Assembly: GCF_964204645.1 (NCBI RefSeq)
Contig: NC_134033.1
Location: forward strand, 1,857,631 to 1,921,630
Origin: Tubulanus polymorphus
Taxonomy: Eukaryota; Nemertea; Palaeonemertea; Tubulaniformes; Tubulanidae
Direction: 5' to 3'
Length of the DNA: 64,000 bases
The translations under genes and the position numbers were made by a program. Positions within the stretch are counted from its first letter, which is position 1, and every line of letters starts with the position of its first letter. The notes beneath the pieces are model-generated. The model did no database searches. It had not been told where the DNA came from and was given only the letters and a program-made list of their open reading frames with translations. Shown piece by piece: positions 10,289 through 22,900 of this stretch.

Positions 10289-10949
10289 GCCAGCCCCTGA
10301 TTAGATCACTTGGTGCCACATGGCCCGCGCCCACATAGTTTCTTTCAGCATTTCAGTTTTATCAGTCTATTATTATTTTCGATCTGAAACTACCTTATTG
10401 TCGCATTACGCGAGAAAAAAAATCAAAATTGCTGAACGCACAATTAATTCTCGTCCAGAAAACAGAACAGATACAGTAGAAATTTCCTAGTATCTGCCGC
10501 GTACATGTTAACAAATAGGTTATCGGATATAGCTGCTTTGCTACCATATTTATCATTTCTGTTATAAAACTACCTCATAGTTATGATGACATACTAATTT
10601 GATCCGTCGTTTTAATTCCCTACTAAAAAACGAAACATTTTCCTTTGTGGCATAATCATTTTAAAAACCCGATACAGCTGCCTTGCGGCTATATTAGTTA
10701 AAGTCGCTTCTCAGGCCCGCAGACATTGGGATGCGTCGGGTGCTATTGCGCCCTCCCCTACGAAAAAAAATGTTCGCAATTTTACCAATGAAAAAAATTG
10801 TTCTTAAGAAAAATCGGTCCATCTATTTGCTACCCGGCAATCGAAACGTATGTGAGACTGTGTCTCATTGTACAATACTAATATGTCATTTTCATATTTT
10901 ATATTCATTGTTTTGATGTTTTCCGATCAAAGTACCAGAGATATTGAAA

Positions 10950-11645
10950 CCACATGGGCAAAACTACTTCGCAAACCTAACAACTTAAGACCAGTCTTAT
11001 GATTTAAGACCACTTTAGTAGGTCTCGATTGTGGAATAGTGAATCTAGGCCCTGGTCGGGTTATAATACCAGTGCGTCCTGCCACTTTGAAGGGCTGAGC
11101 TTGGCCACCCGATGTCCTTTCGACTGAAGCGAAGAGTCGTATTCAGATATTAGTAAACGTGAATAAACAGCGACTAGTTTTATAGATTGTTATTAACTTC
11201 AACTTTAACCCGAGGGTCAAATCAATTTACCCCCCTCCCACGCCCGGGGTTAAGTTGGTACCGGTTTATAAAACCGCCCCAGGAGCAGATTCCTGAAAGT
11301 TTTCTTTTTTTAAACGATATCATTCGATCTTGCATTTCGTCACACTGCCCTGTCATACCGACATTGTCGCTAATCTGAACACATGTTGGCAAGACATTGT
11401 TTCACTCAAAAATCAATTATATCAAATTCCAACGGCTGAATGTTTAGAAATAGTGAATAGTAACAGCCTGTATTTGTTAGAATCATTTTTTTCACCATTC
11501 AAACTGACTGACACTTCGCGATCCAAAGATAAGACCCATTCATCATCAATGATAAAAAATCACGTTCTTTTCAAACTTGCTCTTGAATAAACCACACAAA
11601 GGCACAATGCAATTCTTCAAATCAAATTTTTTATCTTAGACTCTA
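10950..11645 (+). repeat. Duplicate of intron 1 of gene A
   Basis: Sequence from about 10970 onward matches about 4040-4565 (intron 1 of gene A) in the same orientation, including CTGAACACATGTTGGC and the ATCTTAGACTCTA end. The exon that follows the intron in gene A is absent here; the duplication gives way to a 17-bp minisatellite. It shows how far segmental duplication extends beyond the genes. Confidence 0.7.
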
Positions 11646-11649
11646 TATA

Positions 11650-11900
11650 TGTCTGGGAATGAGGCAGGTCTGTCAATGAGCTAGTTCTGGGAATGATCTA
11701 GGTCTGTCAATGAACTAGGTCTGGGAATGATCTAGGTCTGTCAATGAACTAGGTCTGGGAATGATCTAGGTCTGAGAATGAGCTAGGTCTGAGAATGAGC
11801 TAGGTCTGTCAATGAGCTAGGTCTGGGAGTGATCTAGTTCTGAGAATGATCTAGGTCTGGGAATGATCTAGGTCTGAGAATGAGCTAGGCCTGGCATTAG
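11650..11900. repeat. 17-bp minisatellite
   Basis: Alternating 17-bp units of the types GTCTGGGAATGATCTAG and GTCTGTCAATGAACTAG, about 14 in all. No reading frame of note. Confidence 0.85.
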
Positions 11901-12084
11901 TTAACAGTCTATTGCTAATAGTTCTAAGAATTTTCTTCGAATTCAGCGACAATTCGAGTCATAAACAATGGAAATTGATTACTTGAATGTAGTGCGAACT
12001 GTTCTAAGATATTTCTTGTGCATTCTAATGAGGACTGGTCCACTTCTTATGTTTGAAATAAATGTTTTATTTCGTTAGACTATG

Positions 12085-12215
12085 CACAGGGGGTCAGTAT
12101 GGTATTATCATTTGAACCAAACGCTTATAGTTCGGTGGCCAGTGGTGGTCGTGTCCATTGAACCGCATTATGACAAACTCAGTTCATATTGTGTCTTGTT
12201 ATTGGCATCGGTCTT
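12085..12215 (+). repeat. Dispersed coding-like repeat, copy 1
   Basis: About 130 bp that matches the reverse complement of 47985-48135, including CCAAACGCTTATAGTTC and GTGTCCATTGAACCGCAT. The better copy reads as protein with Pro-Asn-Ala-Tyr-Ser-Ser, then Trp-Trp-Pro-Cys-Pro-Leu-Asn. This copy has a frame break. It could be an exon relic or part of a transposon. Family not identified. Confidence 0.5.
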
Positions 12216-12967
12216 TGAAATCATGTAATACGTGTATTAGGAAAATTATATTCATTCTGTGGATTAGTTTTTAAGATACGTTGAATTCACTATATACGCG
12301 CATATATGTCCAGTCCTTACGTGAGATAACTTTCAATACAGTTTCCAGGCTAAATTATCTCCAGTTACGTTAAATACACCTGATTTGTAAAATCTTATTT
12401 CTTGATCGATGATACAATATGTTCTCAATGAGACTGTATAGTGATTTGTAGTAAGTTTAATCTCCTCAGAGTTCTAAAAGTGTCTGGTATCGTGACAGTC
12501 GTAGAGTTCACTTGACTTTATATATGACATAAAGAGATTCATCTTTGTAAAATCTGAATTTTCCAGCACAGTGCATATGTATATCGTAATTTAAATCCTA
12601 TGGAAGTAGAGAGAGAGAGAGGTGTCTTTGATAACAGGGTAAGTGAGAGATACCTGTGTTTTTTATATACGTAGGGAATTTCCCTGTTATTTATTTGGCT
12701 GGTTAATTTCGTTTGATTTTTTGATTGAGTGTCCCATACAGACCCACCACACCTGCTGTGAGCGAAACAGGGGGTTTGATTTTGAAATCGGAAATCGAAG
12801 TACAAATATAGAGTTGTGTGATCGGCGGTCGGGTTAACAGAATTTTTTTTTTTTTTAAATCGAAGTACATAATTGGAAATTCGGTTCCGGTTCATCCAAA
12901 CAATCTTCCATTCAGTCTGAACCGGCTGTGCAGAGTGAGTCACTGATTACAGGTTACAAGCTTCAAC

Positions 12968-13512
12968 ATGAATTCTACCACTATCCCGACGACTACATTT
13001 GATCCCTGCCACGTCAGCCGGTATCCACCCGTTAGATGGGATCACGTTTTCAGCTATAAGATTTACTTGTACGGATATTTCCCGGCTTCAGTTTTCGGAA
13101 TGTTTCTGAACTCTGTTTCTATTCTAGTATTCAGAAAGATCGGTCGCGACACTTATCAAACTATAATCATTCTCGCCTGGTTTGATTTACTGTTCGTATT
13201 TTCAGTGTTTCTTCTTTATCCACTTCGAATAATAATTATCAAATATCTATCAACAGAATCTAAAAGTTCTCGGCCGTTGGGATGATTGGTATTTTGGACA
13301 CGAAATTATAATTTGGGTTCTACAACTGTTTCATACGTTTCAAATGGCAAAAAATTGGTCCGTAGTCATAATCAATTTTGAAAGACTTCTGGTTGTCGCG
13401 AGTCCGCTGTATTTCAGACGACTCTGGAACAAAAAACATATAATTTTTCTGTCGGTTTTAAACGCCGGTTACATGTACATGGTACGTTACATGTTAGAAT
13501 GTTTTCCTAACA
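12968..13512 (+). pseudogene. Class A GPCR pseudogene (transmembrane segments 1 to about 4)
   Basis: From the ATG at 12968 the frame gives an extracellular N-terminus with a glycosylation site (Asn-Ser-Thr), TM1 with FGMFLNSVSILVF, and TM2 with IIILAWFDLLFVF, matching the conserved N and LAxxD positions of rhodopsin-type receptors. A one-base shift near 13255-13285 then breaks the frame. In the shifted frame TM3 continues, ending FERLLVVASPLYF in the DRY position, and TM4 starts. The sequence stops matching a receptor at about 13512, where a SINE-like element begins. No TM5-7 is found downstream. The type resembles lophotrochozoan peptide receptors, but the ligand cannot be told. It is not closely similar to the intact receptor at 34164-33088. 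Confidence 0.6.
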
Positions 13513-13514
13513 CA

Positions 13515-13770
13515 ATCGGGCGGACCGGATGGCTTAGTCGGTCGGCGACTAGCGTGTCACCGCTGTGGCCCGGGTTCGAGTCTCGGAGGAGGCGGGTCAG
13601 GATGTGGCAAATGATCTCCGGTAAGCGGGCGAGTCGAGAGTACTGTCCTCCCTGGAATGAGGTTGCTAATGCGTGAGTCCTACAGAATAACTGGTGTGGG
13701 GTAAATTATGTTTAATTCAGTCGTTTCTGGCTGAATTATTTATTTATCCCACAATACCGGTCCAGGTTGC
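13515..13770 (+). mobile_element. tRNA-derived SINE-like insertion
   Basis: The head has an A-box-like TGGCTTAGTCGG and a B-box-like GGGTTCGAGTCTC at tRNA-like spacing. The body ends with a small hairpin (TAATTCAGTCG / TGGCTGAATTA) and an AT-rich stretch. It does not make a full tRNA cloverleaf. Its left end coincides with the end of receptor homology. Confidence 0.55.
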
Positions 13771-15100
13771 GGAGTAATTCCCCCAGGGACCTTCGACTTT
13801 TTTACAATATTAGTTTGTTATTTTAAGTTTAGTGGTGAGGGTTTGGGAAATTTTTTTTATATTTATTCAATTCCTCGAACTGAAGAAATCCAAGCGACTA
13901 TTCGGTGCAAGCAGCGCGCGCGGTGATCAATCACAGTTCTTTCTCAACTGATGATAAAACTTTGATAATTTTTTAACTTCACCAGATTTCAGTTAAAGAA
14001 GATGTGTACGCGGCGATGTCTGGTGAACTTGTGTATAAATTCGGATTGAAAACGACTCTATCCAATAGAGAATTACTCACTGGAGACCTGTCATACGCTC
14101 TACTACACAATAGTGCCGCGTGACTGCACAAATCCTTAAGCAAACTTCGATATCCTAAAGCAAAACTCGAAAATAGTAAAATTGAGCCGGTATTATAGTT
14201 CAAAACCAGACGTAAATAGAAGGGAAATCTACACTAAAGTTTGTTGGATAGTTTAGATAAAATTTCAGCATACAATTTTAGGCTAAAATCGTAGCATTCG
14301 ATATTTCTATCTTAAACAATATGTGCCTCTATGAATAGTCGAATTAAACTCGATGACCTGTAGGCCCCATTGAAAATGTTTGGCTCGAATTGAATGGTTC
14401 TGTCGGATTAGCGTCACGGACTCGGGTCTGTCACAGGAATGCGCGATCGAGCTTTCTGATTGATCCATTCCGGTCGCATCGATGATGCACCGTCGTTGAT
14501 TGGTTGACGTAGGTATTAGAAGCGCGGTTCGAGCCTCCCGACGCCAGTCCGAGAACCGATGTCCAGTGATGAAGGTCGTCCTATAACAGCTCTGCAACAA
14601 GGCGTGAAGAACGTGTGGCTTCAAGCAAACAACCTACTAATAAGCGGCTGATGATGTTAGGAGAGACTGGAACGTGAAGGAATTTGTGACGCCTAGCGAT
14701 TGAGAACGTACGATGAGACTGGCGGCTGTTGATGGAGATCCCGATACTGCTGCTGCTGTTACTGGTGTTGCTGCTGCTGTTGATGTCGGATTTCAACAAC
14801 AAACAGATGACGGCTAATTTGCTGATGAAGACGTGTTGCTGTTGTCGCTGATTTCCGATGTTCAATTTCACACACATTTATACATTATGAATATTGTGTC
14901 TTTTTAGGGTTAAACCGAAACCAGTTCGCTACTACATGTACACAACTCGTTTGTCGCAACGTCCTGGACTAGTCTACTGCTGCTGCTGCATTGGGAACCG
15001 CATCAACCCACATTTTGCTGTTTCGGTATCTTTACATTAAGATAAGGTAATTATATTAAACTACACCCATCCGTACATTTTGCATATTCAATCTTCATTA
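13771..15100. other. Intergenic stretch without recognised gene
   Basis: No exon with support on either strand. The reading frames near 14307-14877 have no recognisable motif and look accidental. A short CTG-rich patch lies at 14745-14790 and a tRNA B-box-like GGTTCGAGCCTCC near 14526. Confidence 0.4.
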
Positions 15101-15145
15101 GCTTGACGATTATCCGATTTGTTTTTCAGCCGGCAATATTTGAGT

Positions 15146-15405
15146 TACATCAACATCTCCAAACCTCGAGACGCAGACTCTACTCCGACTACAGCACCAT
15201 CTCCAAACCTCGAGACGCAGACTCTACTCCGACTACAGCACCATCTTCAAACCTCGAGACGCAGACTCTACTCCGACTAAAGCACCATCTTCAAACCTCG
15301 AGACGCAGACTCTACTCCGACTACAGCACCATCTTCAAACCTCGAGACGCAGACTCTACTCCGACTAAAGCACCATCTTCAAACCTCGTGACGCAGACTC
15401 TACTC
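15146..15405. repeat. 44-bp minisatellite, about 6 copies
   Basis: The unit contains CAAACCTCGAGACGCAGACT followed by CTACTCCGACTACAGCACCA. Since 44 is not a multiple of three, the reading frame across it cycles through three peptides, which argues against coding. Confidence 0.85.
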
Positions 15406-15724
15406 ATTATTTCGTTTTGCCGCATGTAACGTAACGTAAATAAATAAACGTCCATAATAAAATGCTCTCTTTAATAAAATCTCTTCGTCTCGGGCACTTT
15501 GCCCCCGGAAAGGACTCTTCCCTCTCACAACTTCCTGCCCCGGAAAGGACTCTTCCGCTCACGTTCAAGGAAAGGACAAAGTCAAAAAGGAAGACAAATA
15601 AAGGAATCTGTTACAGCTTGTTTGCAAAAGTAAAATTCAACATTTTATTGAAACGAACAAATTCAAAATTCAACATTTTATTTAATCAACAACCAATTCA
15701 ACATTTTATTTATCACCAATAAAA

Positions 15725-15800
15725 TATAATTAAGGGATTTGAACCACCAACCATTCGACTAGCAGTCCAGCACCCTACCCACTACGCTATAGGGACGTAC
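15725..15800 (-). other. tRNA-like sequence (SINE head or tRNA pseudogene)
   Basis: The minus strand has a D-arm-like TAGCGTAGTGGGTAGGGTGC, a seven-base loop reading CTGCTAG (GCT in the anticodon position) and a T-arm-like GGTGGTTCAAATCCC. Acceptor halves do not pair and the anticodon stem has mismatches, so I do not call a functional tRNA. Confidence 0.45.
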
Positions 15801-15949
15801 TGACAGCCTGCAAGGGAACTCATATTTATCCATTGCTTAAGCAAATTTTATCAAAAAAATAATGCCATCTACCGGGCGAGACAGGAACTACATAGTTCCT
15901 ATCACAACCCGGTAGATGGTGGAGAATGAGACCAGAGTAAGGAGAGGAG

Positions 15950-16400
15950 AATTAAAGAGTGAGAGAGATTGAGAATGAGATGAGGATGAGACTATGAGAA
16001 TGAGAGTGAGATGAGGATGAGAATGAGAGAGTGAGATGAGAATTAAAGAGTGAGAGAGATTGAGAATGAGATGAGGATGAGACTATGAGAATGAGAGTGA
16101 GATGAGGATGAGAATGAGAGAGTGAGATGAGAATGAGACAAAGAGATGAGAATGAGAGAGTGAGATGAGAATGAGACAAAGAGATGAGAATGAGAGAGTG
16201 AGATGAGAATGAGACTATGAGAATGAGACAAAGAGATGAGAATGAGAGAGTGCGATGAGGATGAGACTATGAGAATGAGAATGAGAGATGAGAATGAGAG
16301 AGTGAGATGAGGATGAGACTATGAGAATGAGAGAGAGAGATGAGAATGAGAGATGAGAATGAGAGAGAGAGAGATGAGAATGAGAGATAGAGACAGAGAG
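15950..16400. repeat. GA-rich minisatellite
   Basis: Irregular arrays of GAGAATGAGA, GAGGATGAGACTATGA and GAGTGAGAT units, almost pure purine on the plus strand. The Ser/His/Leu-rich minus-strand frames are by-products. Confidence 0.85.
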
Positions 16401-16571
16401 GGGATTGTATATCACCTGAACTTCTATGTTCCCCGTTGTTTTCTATCCGGCAGATTGTAGATGCCGTCAGTAGTTTACAGTTTTACAGTTTTTAGTTCAA
16501 ACAGATATTTATCCCATCAGCAGCAAAGTCACCACATAGTTAGTCCTCGTGGACATAAAGTTCACTATAAC

Positions 16572-19500
16572 TGAAGTCAAGTTCTCCCAATATTTGTTCA
16601 TTTGTTTGTTTATCCTCCTGGTGAGTTCTAACACTGCCCACACATATTTTATCCAGTTCATCTGATGTAGTCCTGATCATCAAACACAAACGTCAATAAT
16701 TCCATCCTAATGATGAGAACAATTCTAAAAGATATAAACGAAACTTAATAGATTTGAGGCAACCAATCAGTTATACACAGTGTAAGAGTTAAGTAAAGTT
16801 ACTGGTGTATCAAAGAAATGGCAATCCAAGGTAGGCTACTCCCAAAATAAGTGTCAGGGGTCAAATATTTTTTGTCTTCGATTTTGATGAAATTCAGTAT
16901 AGACATGTATTCTTGGGTGCTGATCGCAAATCTGAACGAATTTTCCGGATCCGAGGCCCAGAAAATGAGAAATTCGAATTTTTGGGGGGACCCCCTAAAT
17001 TTCCAAAAGGCCTTGGACCCCAGAGTTTTCGAGATATTCAAAATCTGATTGCAGATTTGGAATCAGCACCCCTGAGAATATAAAGGACTAAAATTTCAAG
17101 CAAATCGAAGAGATTCGGTTTTTTGGCCAAAAATGGCAAAAATCTAAGGCAGGAGTTTTTTTTCGGCGAAAAATTTTTTTTCTCTGATTCCTTCTAAAAT
17201 TGGTAGGAATATGTATTCTGAGGTGTAGATTCCGGATCCGCAATCAGATTTTGAATCGGAATTCATCTTCATGGGCAAATAAGGGTTTTAATGTCCAAAA
17301 TATGCACCCCAAAAATGGGGTACAAAGTCAAAATTTTTTTTTGGCCCAATTTTGATGAAACTTAGTGCAGACATGTTTTTTGGGGTGCTCATTACAAATA
17401 TGAGGTTAGATTTTGGATCCGAGGCAACTAAAATGAGATATTCAGGATTTCGTGTATTGACCTCCTCAATTTCGTCACAAATTTTGATGATTCGCCCGCG
17501 AAATTCGGTCCAAAAAAGATTTTTATTCAATTATGTCAAATATTCAATTAATTTTTAAGGTAGAAATTGATGCTCTTTCTAAAAACCCTGAATTATAATT
17601 CCTGCTACACAATTACAGGCTGCTTCAAATAACCACATTGACAAATCTTATGAAATGCAGTAAACAGTGTTTACAGATAAACTGCTTTCTCATAATTGTT
17701 TTGGAAACTTATAAGAAATTCTACTCACACACTCACTAGCCCTTGTCTAGCAGTAATGGTAGTCCACCGAGTTCCACAAATCCACATACAGAGTTCCACA
17801 CCTCCTGGAGTCCACCACAGCCTGTTTTTTATGAGTATCAATCCACTTTAGTCCGGTTAGTTGACTAAATAGTCCAGTTAGTTCACAAATAGTCTGGTAA
17901 GTTCACGTATAGTCCAGTTAGTTCACTAATAGTCCGGTTAGTTGACTAGTAGTCCAGTTAGTTGACTAGTAGTCCGGAAGAAGTTGACTGAAGAAGTAAA
18001 ACTGTGATGAATTTCAGTTGAAGTCCACATCCAGTATTCGTGATGAAGTTTACACACGACAGCCCGACAGGAAAACCTGAAATATAAAATTGAAATCACA
18101 TTAACAGGAAGACTGACTGAGAGGTTGGGGGAGGATGGGGTGATGAGGTTGTGGGAGGATGGGGTGAGAGGTTGAGGGAGGATTGGGTGAGAGGTTGAGG
18201 GAGGATGGGGTGAGAGGTTGAGGGAGGATGGGGTGAGAGGTTGAGGGAGGATGGGGTGAGAGGTTGAGGGAGGATGGGGTGAGAGGTTGCGGGAGGATGG
18301 GGTGATGAGGTTGAGGGTGGATGGGTGAAAAGGGAAGCAAAACAGTACAATTACTCTGACAAAGTAAAGGCTTAAGCAAAAGTTTTCAGCAGTTTTCAGT
18401 ACGACACTGGATTAACAGATTCTCGTTTTACACAAGAGCCCAGCCTGTGGCAGTGGGAGAAAGCTGGTGTAACTAACTGGTCGAGTCAGCTGGCCTTAAT
18501 CTGCTGAACAAGATGTGGTGCCGGAGGAAGTTGAAGGTGAAACTATCGCCTGCACCATGTGCAATGCAAGCGGCTAGGGTAGTGCGGCCCGTGTAGGCTA
18601 GAAAGTGGTTTTTGACACCGAGTGAGGTCCCTGTTAGTCTAGTACCTAGCTGTCGTTCCCTTAACAACCCGGAACTCGTAGTAACAACGACTGACTGATT
18701 CAGACTAAATTTGAGTAGGTCCCGGCCTCACTAGTAACTGACTGTCGAAGTGTCTGCGAAGTCACTGGGTCTGGAGTGAGTGAGGTCACCCTAAAGTGTG
18801 TGTACCTGAGGACATGAAAATGAAACATCATGAATGAATTCTTATCTTTTTTACCAATATCAAAATTCGCACATTTAGAATCATCGCGGCTTTAAAGTCT
18901 TTATCAATTGAAGGAATAGTTCACTGTAAATAAAGAATTAGCGATTGAATTGAGCCCGCTCCACAGTAAAATAGCGCGATCAATTCAATCTCGACCGTCT
19001 AGTGCTGCCGCTATATATAACGATAGCGTGGAAAATGTGAACTAACATAATACTCGCTTGCCAGAGTCTTCGAACGGCAGGAGTGGACGAACTAATTACC
19101 GATTTGCGGGCCGGATTCCGAGGAAAATTCTCAAACTCTGAAAACTGCTCTGAAACGTTCGAACCAAACAATTTTTCTATAAAAGAATGAGCTTTAAAAG
19201 AGTTAATTTGAATCAGGGTATTTATAGTATGGTCTGGGAGAGAGCGATAGGTGTTTGTATGTTCCCTGTTTATTTGCGCGCAAATAGACTTTATCGAAGA
19301 AAAAATATGGACATTTTGTCAATTCTGATGATAAATTATCATTAAAAAATGAAAATGAATAATTTATTCAGTATACAAATACTATATTAATTGATAAGTA
19401 AGTGAATTTTAGCTAAAAAGAATTAAATATGTTACCTAAAAAATAAGGAAATATCATACAAAATTCAGAACGTATTCATAGTATCATATTTAATCAGAAT

Positions 19501-19975
19501 TAGACGACACACTGGTCCGTATTGTACGTAATAAGGACATTTAAATTCCGGCGGTAAATATGCGCTATTTTAGTTCGCAGAAATTCCGCTATCGTTATTC
19601 ATAGGGGCAGCACTGTACGGTAAATATTTTACTCAGCCTCGCGATCTTACTGTGGCATGCGAGCAATACAGATATTTTTCTTAGCCGAATTTCGTTGATT
19701 ATCTAATACGATTCCATTGTATATGAATAATTCTACTATCGTTTAAGGTTTTTCGAAGGGGATCATCTTTTTAAAACGAATTTTAAACCATTTTTGATAG
19801 AACTCTTTTGTCTGCGGAATGTATTAGCATCCGGTAAAGCGGTAGGCTCACATGCCAAAGGAAGAACTTCAAGCAAATTAAATTCTATTCTCTAAAATAG
19901 TGCATTCAACTACCACTAACACTGTAACCAGAAATAATGCTCGGAAACTATTAAAGAATAATGCTTAAGAGTAAA
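16572..19975. repeat. 3.4-kb tandem unit, copy 1
   Basis: Co-linear with 19979-23765 over its whole length, starting at GAAGTCAAGTTCTCCCAATA. From left to right it holds a block of internal repeats (16850-17560), a group of TAGTCCGGTTAGTTGACTA repeats (17845-17980), a 23-bp G-rich minisatellite (18115-18335), a block with the minus-strand frame at 19171-18980 (MFGSNVSEQF...), and AT-rich sequence. No gene is recognised. A large satellite or composite mobile element are both possible. Confidence 0.75.
18115..18335. repeat. 23-bp G-rich minisatellite, short version
   Basis: About nine units of the form GGTTGAGGGAGGATGGGGTG plus three bases. Proline-rich frames on the minus strand result from the repeat (23 is not a multiple of three). 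Confidence 0.85.
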
Positions 19976-19978
19976 TTT

Positions 19979-22900
19979 GAAGTCAAGTTATCCCAATATT
20001 TGTTCGTTTGTTTGTTTATCCTCCCGGTGAGTTCTAACACTGCCCACACATATTTATCCAGTTCATCTGATCCTGATCATCAAACTCAAAATAATTCCAT
20101 CCTAATGATGACAAACATCCTAAAAGATATAAAAGAAACTTAATAGATTTGATGCCACCAATCAGTTATACACAGTGTAAGAGTTAAGTAAAGTTACTGG
20201 TGTATCAGAGAAATGGCAATCTAAGGTAGGCTACTCCCAAAATGAGTGTCAGGGGTCAAATATTTTTTGTCTCCGATTTTGATGAAATTCCGTTCAGACA
20301 TGTATTAAGGGGTGCTGATCGCAAATCTGAACGAATTTTCCGGATCCGAGGCCCAGAAAATGAGAAATTCGAATTTTTGGGGGGACCCCTAAATTTTCAA
20401 AAGGCCTTGGACCCCAGAGTTATCGAGATATTCAAAATCTGATTGCAGATTTGGAATCCGCATCCCTAAAAATATAAAGGACTAAAATATCAAGCAAATC
20501 GAAGAGATTCGATTTTTTGGCCAAAAATGGCAAAAATCTAAGGTGTAAGTCCAGGAGTTTTTTTTCAGCGAAAAACTTTTTTTCTCCGATTCCTTCAAAA
20601 TTTTGTAGGAATATGTATTCTGAGGTGTAGATTACGGATCCGCAATCAGATTTTGAATCGGAATTCATCTTCATGAGCAAATAAGGGTTTGAATGCCCAA
20701 AATATGCACCCCAAAAATGGGGTACAAAGTCAAAATTTTTTTTTTGGCCCAATTTTAATGAAATTTAGTGCAGACATGTTTTTTGGGGTGCTGATTACAA
20801 ATATGAGGTTAGATTTTGGATCCGAGGTTCCTAAAATGAGATATTCAGGATTTCGTGTTTTGACCCCCTTAATTTCGTCACAACTTTTGATGAAATTCGC
20901 GAAATTCGGTCCTAAAACGATTTTTATTCAATTATGTCAAATATCCAATTAATTTTTAAGGTAGAAATTGATGCTCTATCTAAAAACCCTGAATTATAAT
21001 TCCTGCAACACAATTACAGGCTGCTTCAAATAACCCCATTGCTATTCTTATGAAATGCAGTAAACAGTGTTTACAGATAAACTGCTTTCTCATAATTGTT
21101 TTGGAAACTTATAAGAAATTCTACTCACACACTCACTAGCCCTTGTCTAGCAGTAATGGTAGTCCACCGAGTTCCACAAAAACCTCCTGGAGTCCACCAT
21201 TGACTGTTTTTTATGAGTATCAATCCACTTATAGTCCGGTTAGTTGACTAAATAGTCCAGTTAGTTCACATATAGTCTGGTAAGTTCACGTATAGTCCAG
21301 TTAGTTCACTAATAGTCCGGTTAGTTGACTAGTAGTCCAGTTAGTTGACTAGTAGTCCGGAAGAAGTTGACTGACCACGTCCAGTATTCATGATGAAGTT
21401 TACACACGACAGCCCGACAGGAAAACCTGAAATAAAATTGAAATCACATTAACAGGGAGACTGACTGAGAGGTTGGGAGAGGATGGGGTGAGAGGTTTGG
21501 GGAGGAGGGGGTGATGAGGTTGGGGGAGGATGGGGTGATGAGGTTGGGGAGGATGGGGTGAGAGGTTGGGGAGGATGGGGTGAGAGGTGGGGGGAGGTTG
21601 GGGTGAGGTTGAGGGAGAATGGGGTGAGAGGTTGAGGGAGGATGGGGTGATGACGATGGGGGAGGATGGGGTGAGAGGTTGGGGGAGGATGATGTGAGAG
21701 GTTGGGGAGGATGGGATGAGAGGTGGGGGCAGGATGGGATGAGGTTGGGGGAGGAGGGGGTGATGAGGTTGGGGGAGGATGGGGTGAGAGGTTGGGGGAG
21801 GATGGGGTGAGAGGTTGGGGAGGATGGGGTGAGAGGTGGGGGGAGGTTGGGGTGAGGTTGAGGGAGAATGGGGTGAGAGGTTGAGGGAGGATGGGGTGAT
21901 GACGATGGGGGAGGATGGGGTGAGAGGTTGGGGAGGATGGGATGAGAGGTGGGGGCAGGATGGGATGAGGTTGGGGGAGGAGGGGGTGATGAGGTTGGAG
22001 ACAATGGGGTGATGAGGTTGGGGGAGGACGGGGTGAGAGGTTGGGGAGGATGATGTGAGAGGTTGGGGGAGGATGGGATGAGAGGTTGGGGGAGGTTGGG
22101 GTGATGAGGTTGGGGGAGGATGGGATGAGAGGTGGGGGGAGGATGGGGTGATGAGGTTGAGGGAGGATGGGTGAAAAGGGAGGCAAAACAGTACAATTAC
22201 TCTGACAAAGTAAAGGCTGAGGCAAAAGTTTTCAGCAGTTTTCAGTCACACTGGATTAACAGATTCTCGTTTTACACAAGAGCCCAGCCTGTGGCAGTGG
22301 GAGAAAGCCGTTGTAACTAACTGGTCGAGTCAGCTGGTCTCAACCAACAAGATTTGTGAAACTATCACCTGCACCATGTGCAATGCAAGCGGCCTGGGTA
22401 GTGCGGCCCGTGTAGGCTAGAAAGTGGTTATTGACACCGAGTGAGGTCCCTGTTAGCCTAGCACCTAGCCGTCGTTCCCCGAACAACCCGGAACAGGTAG
22501 TGTAACAAAGACTGGCAGATTCAAAATAAATTTAGTAGGTCCCTCACCAGTGACAGTGTCGTGACGACGTGTCTATCTTGCGCCGAAGTCAACTGGAGAC
22601 TGGAGTGAGGTCCCCCTGTGCGTCCCTGTGTGAGGATATGAAATATCATGAATTCTTGTCTTTTTACCCAATATCAAAATTCGTACATCTAAAATCATCG
22701 TGGCTTTAACGTCTTTATCAATTGAGTTCGAACTGTAAATAAAGATTTAGCGATTGAATTGAGCCCGCTCCACAGTAAAAATTGCGCGATCAACACAATC
22801 TCGACCGTCTAGTGCTGCCGCTACGTAAAAGGATAGCGTGGAAAACGTGAACTAACATAATACTCGCTTGCCAGAGCCTTCGAACGGCAGTAGTGGACGA

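Noticed and set aside
15103-15429. 108-residue frame across the 44-bp repeats
   Set aside because: Repeat product; its phrases rotate through frames.
15725-15800. A functional tRNA gene (also considered at 1420-1490, 32065-32130 and 61835-61905)
   Set aside because: A- and B-box-like parts are present, but acceptor and other stems do not pair into a full cloverleaf.
21444-22225. Two 250-residue proline-rich minus-strand frames, also at 18096-18379
   Set aside because: Artefacts of the 23-bp minisatellite; the period is not a multiple of three and several frames are equally open.
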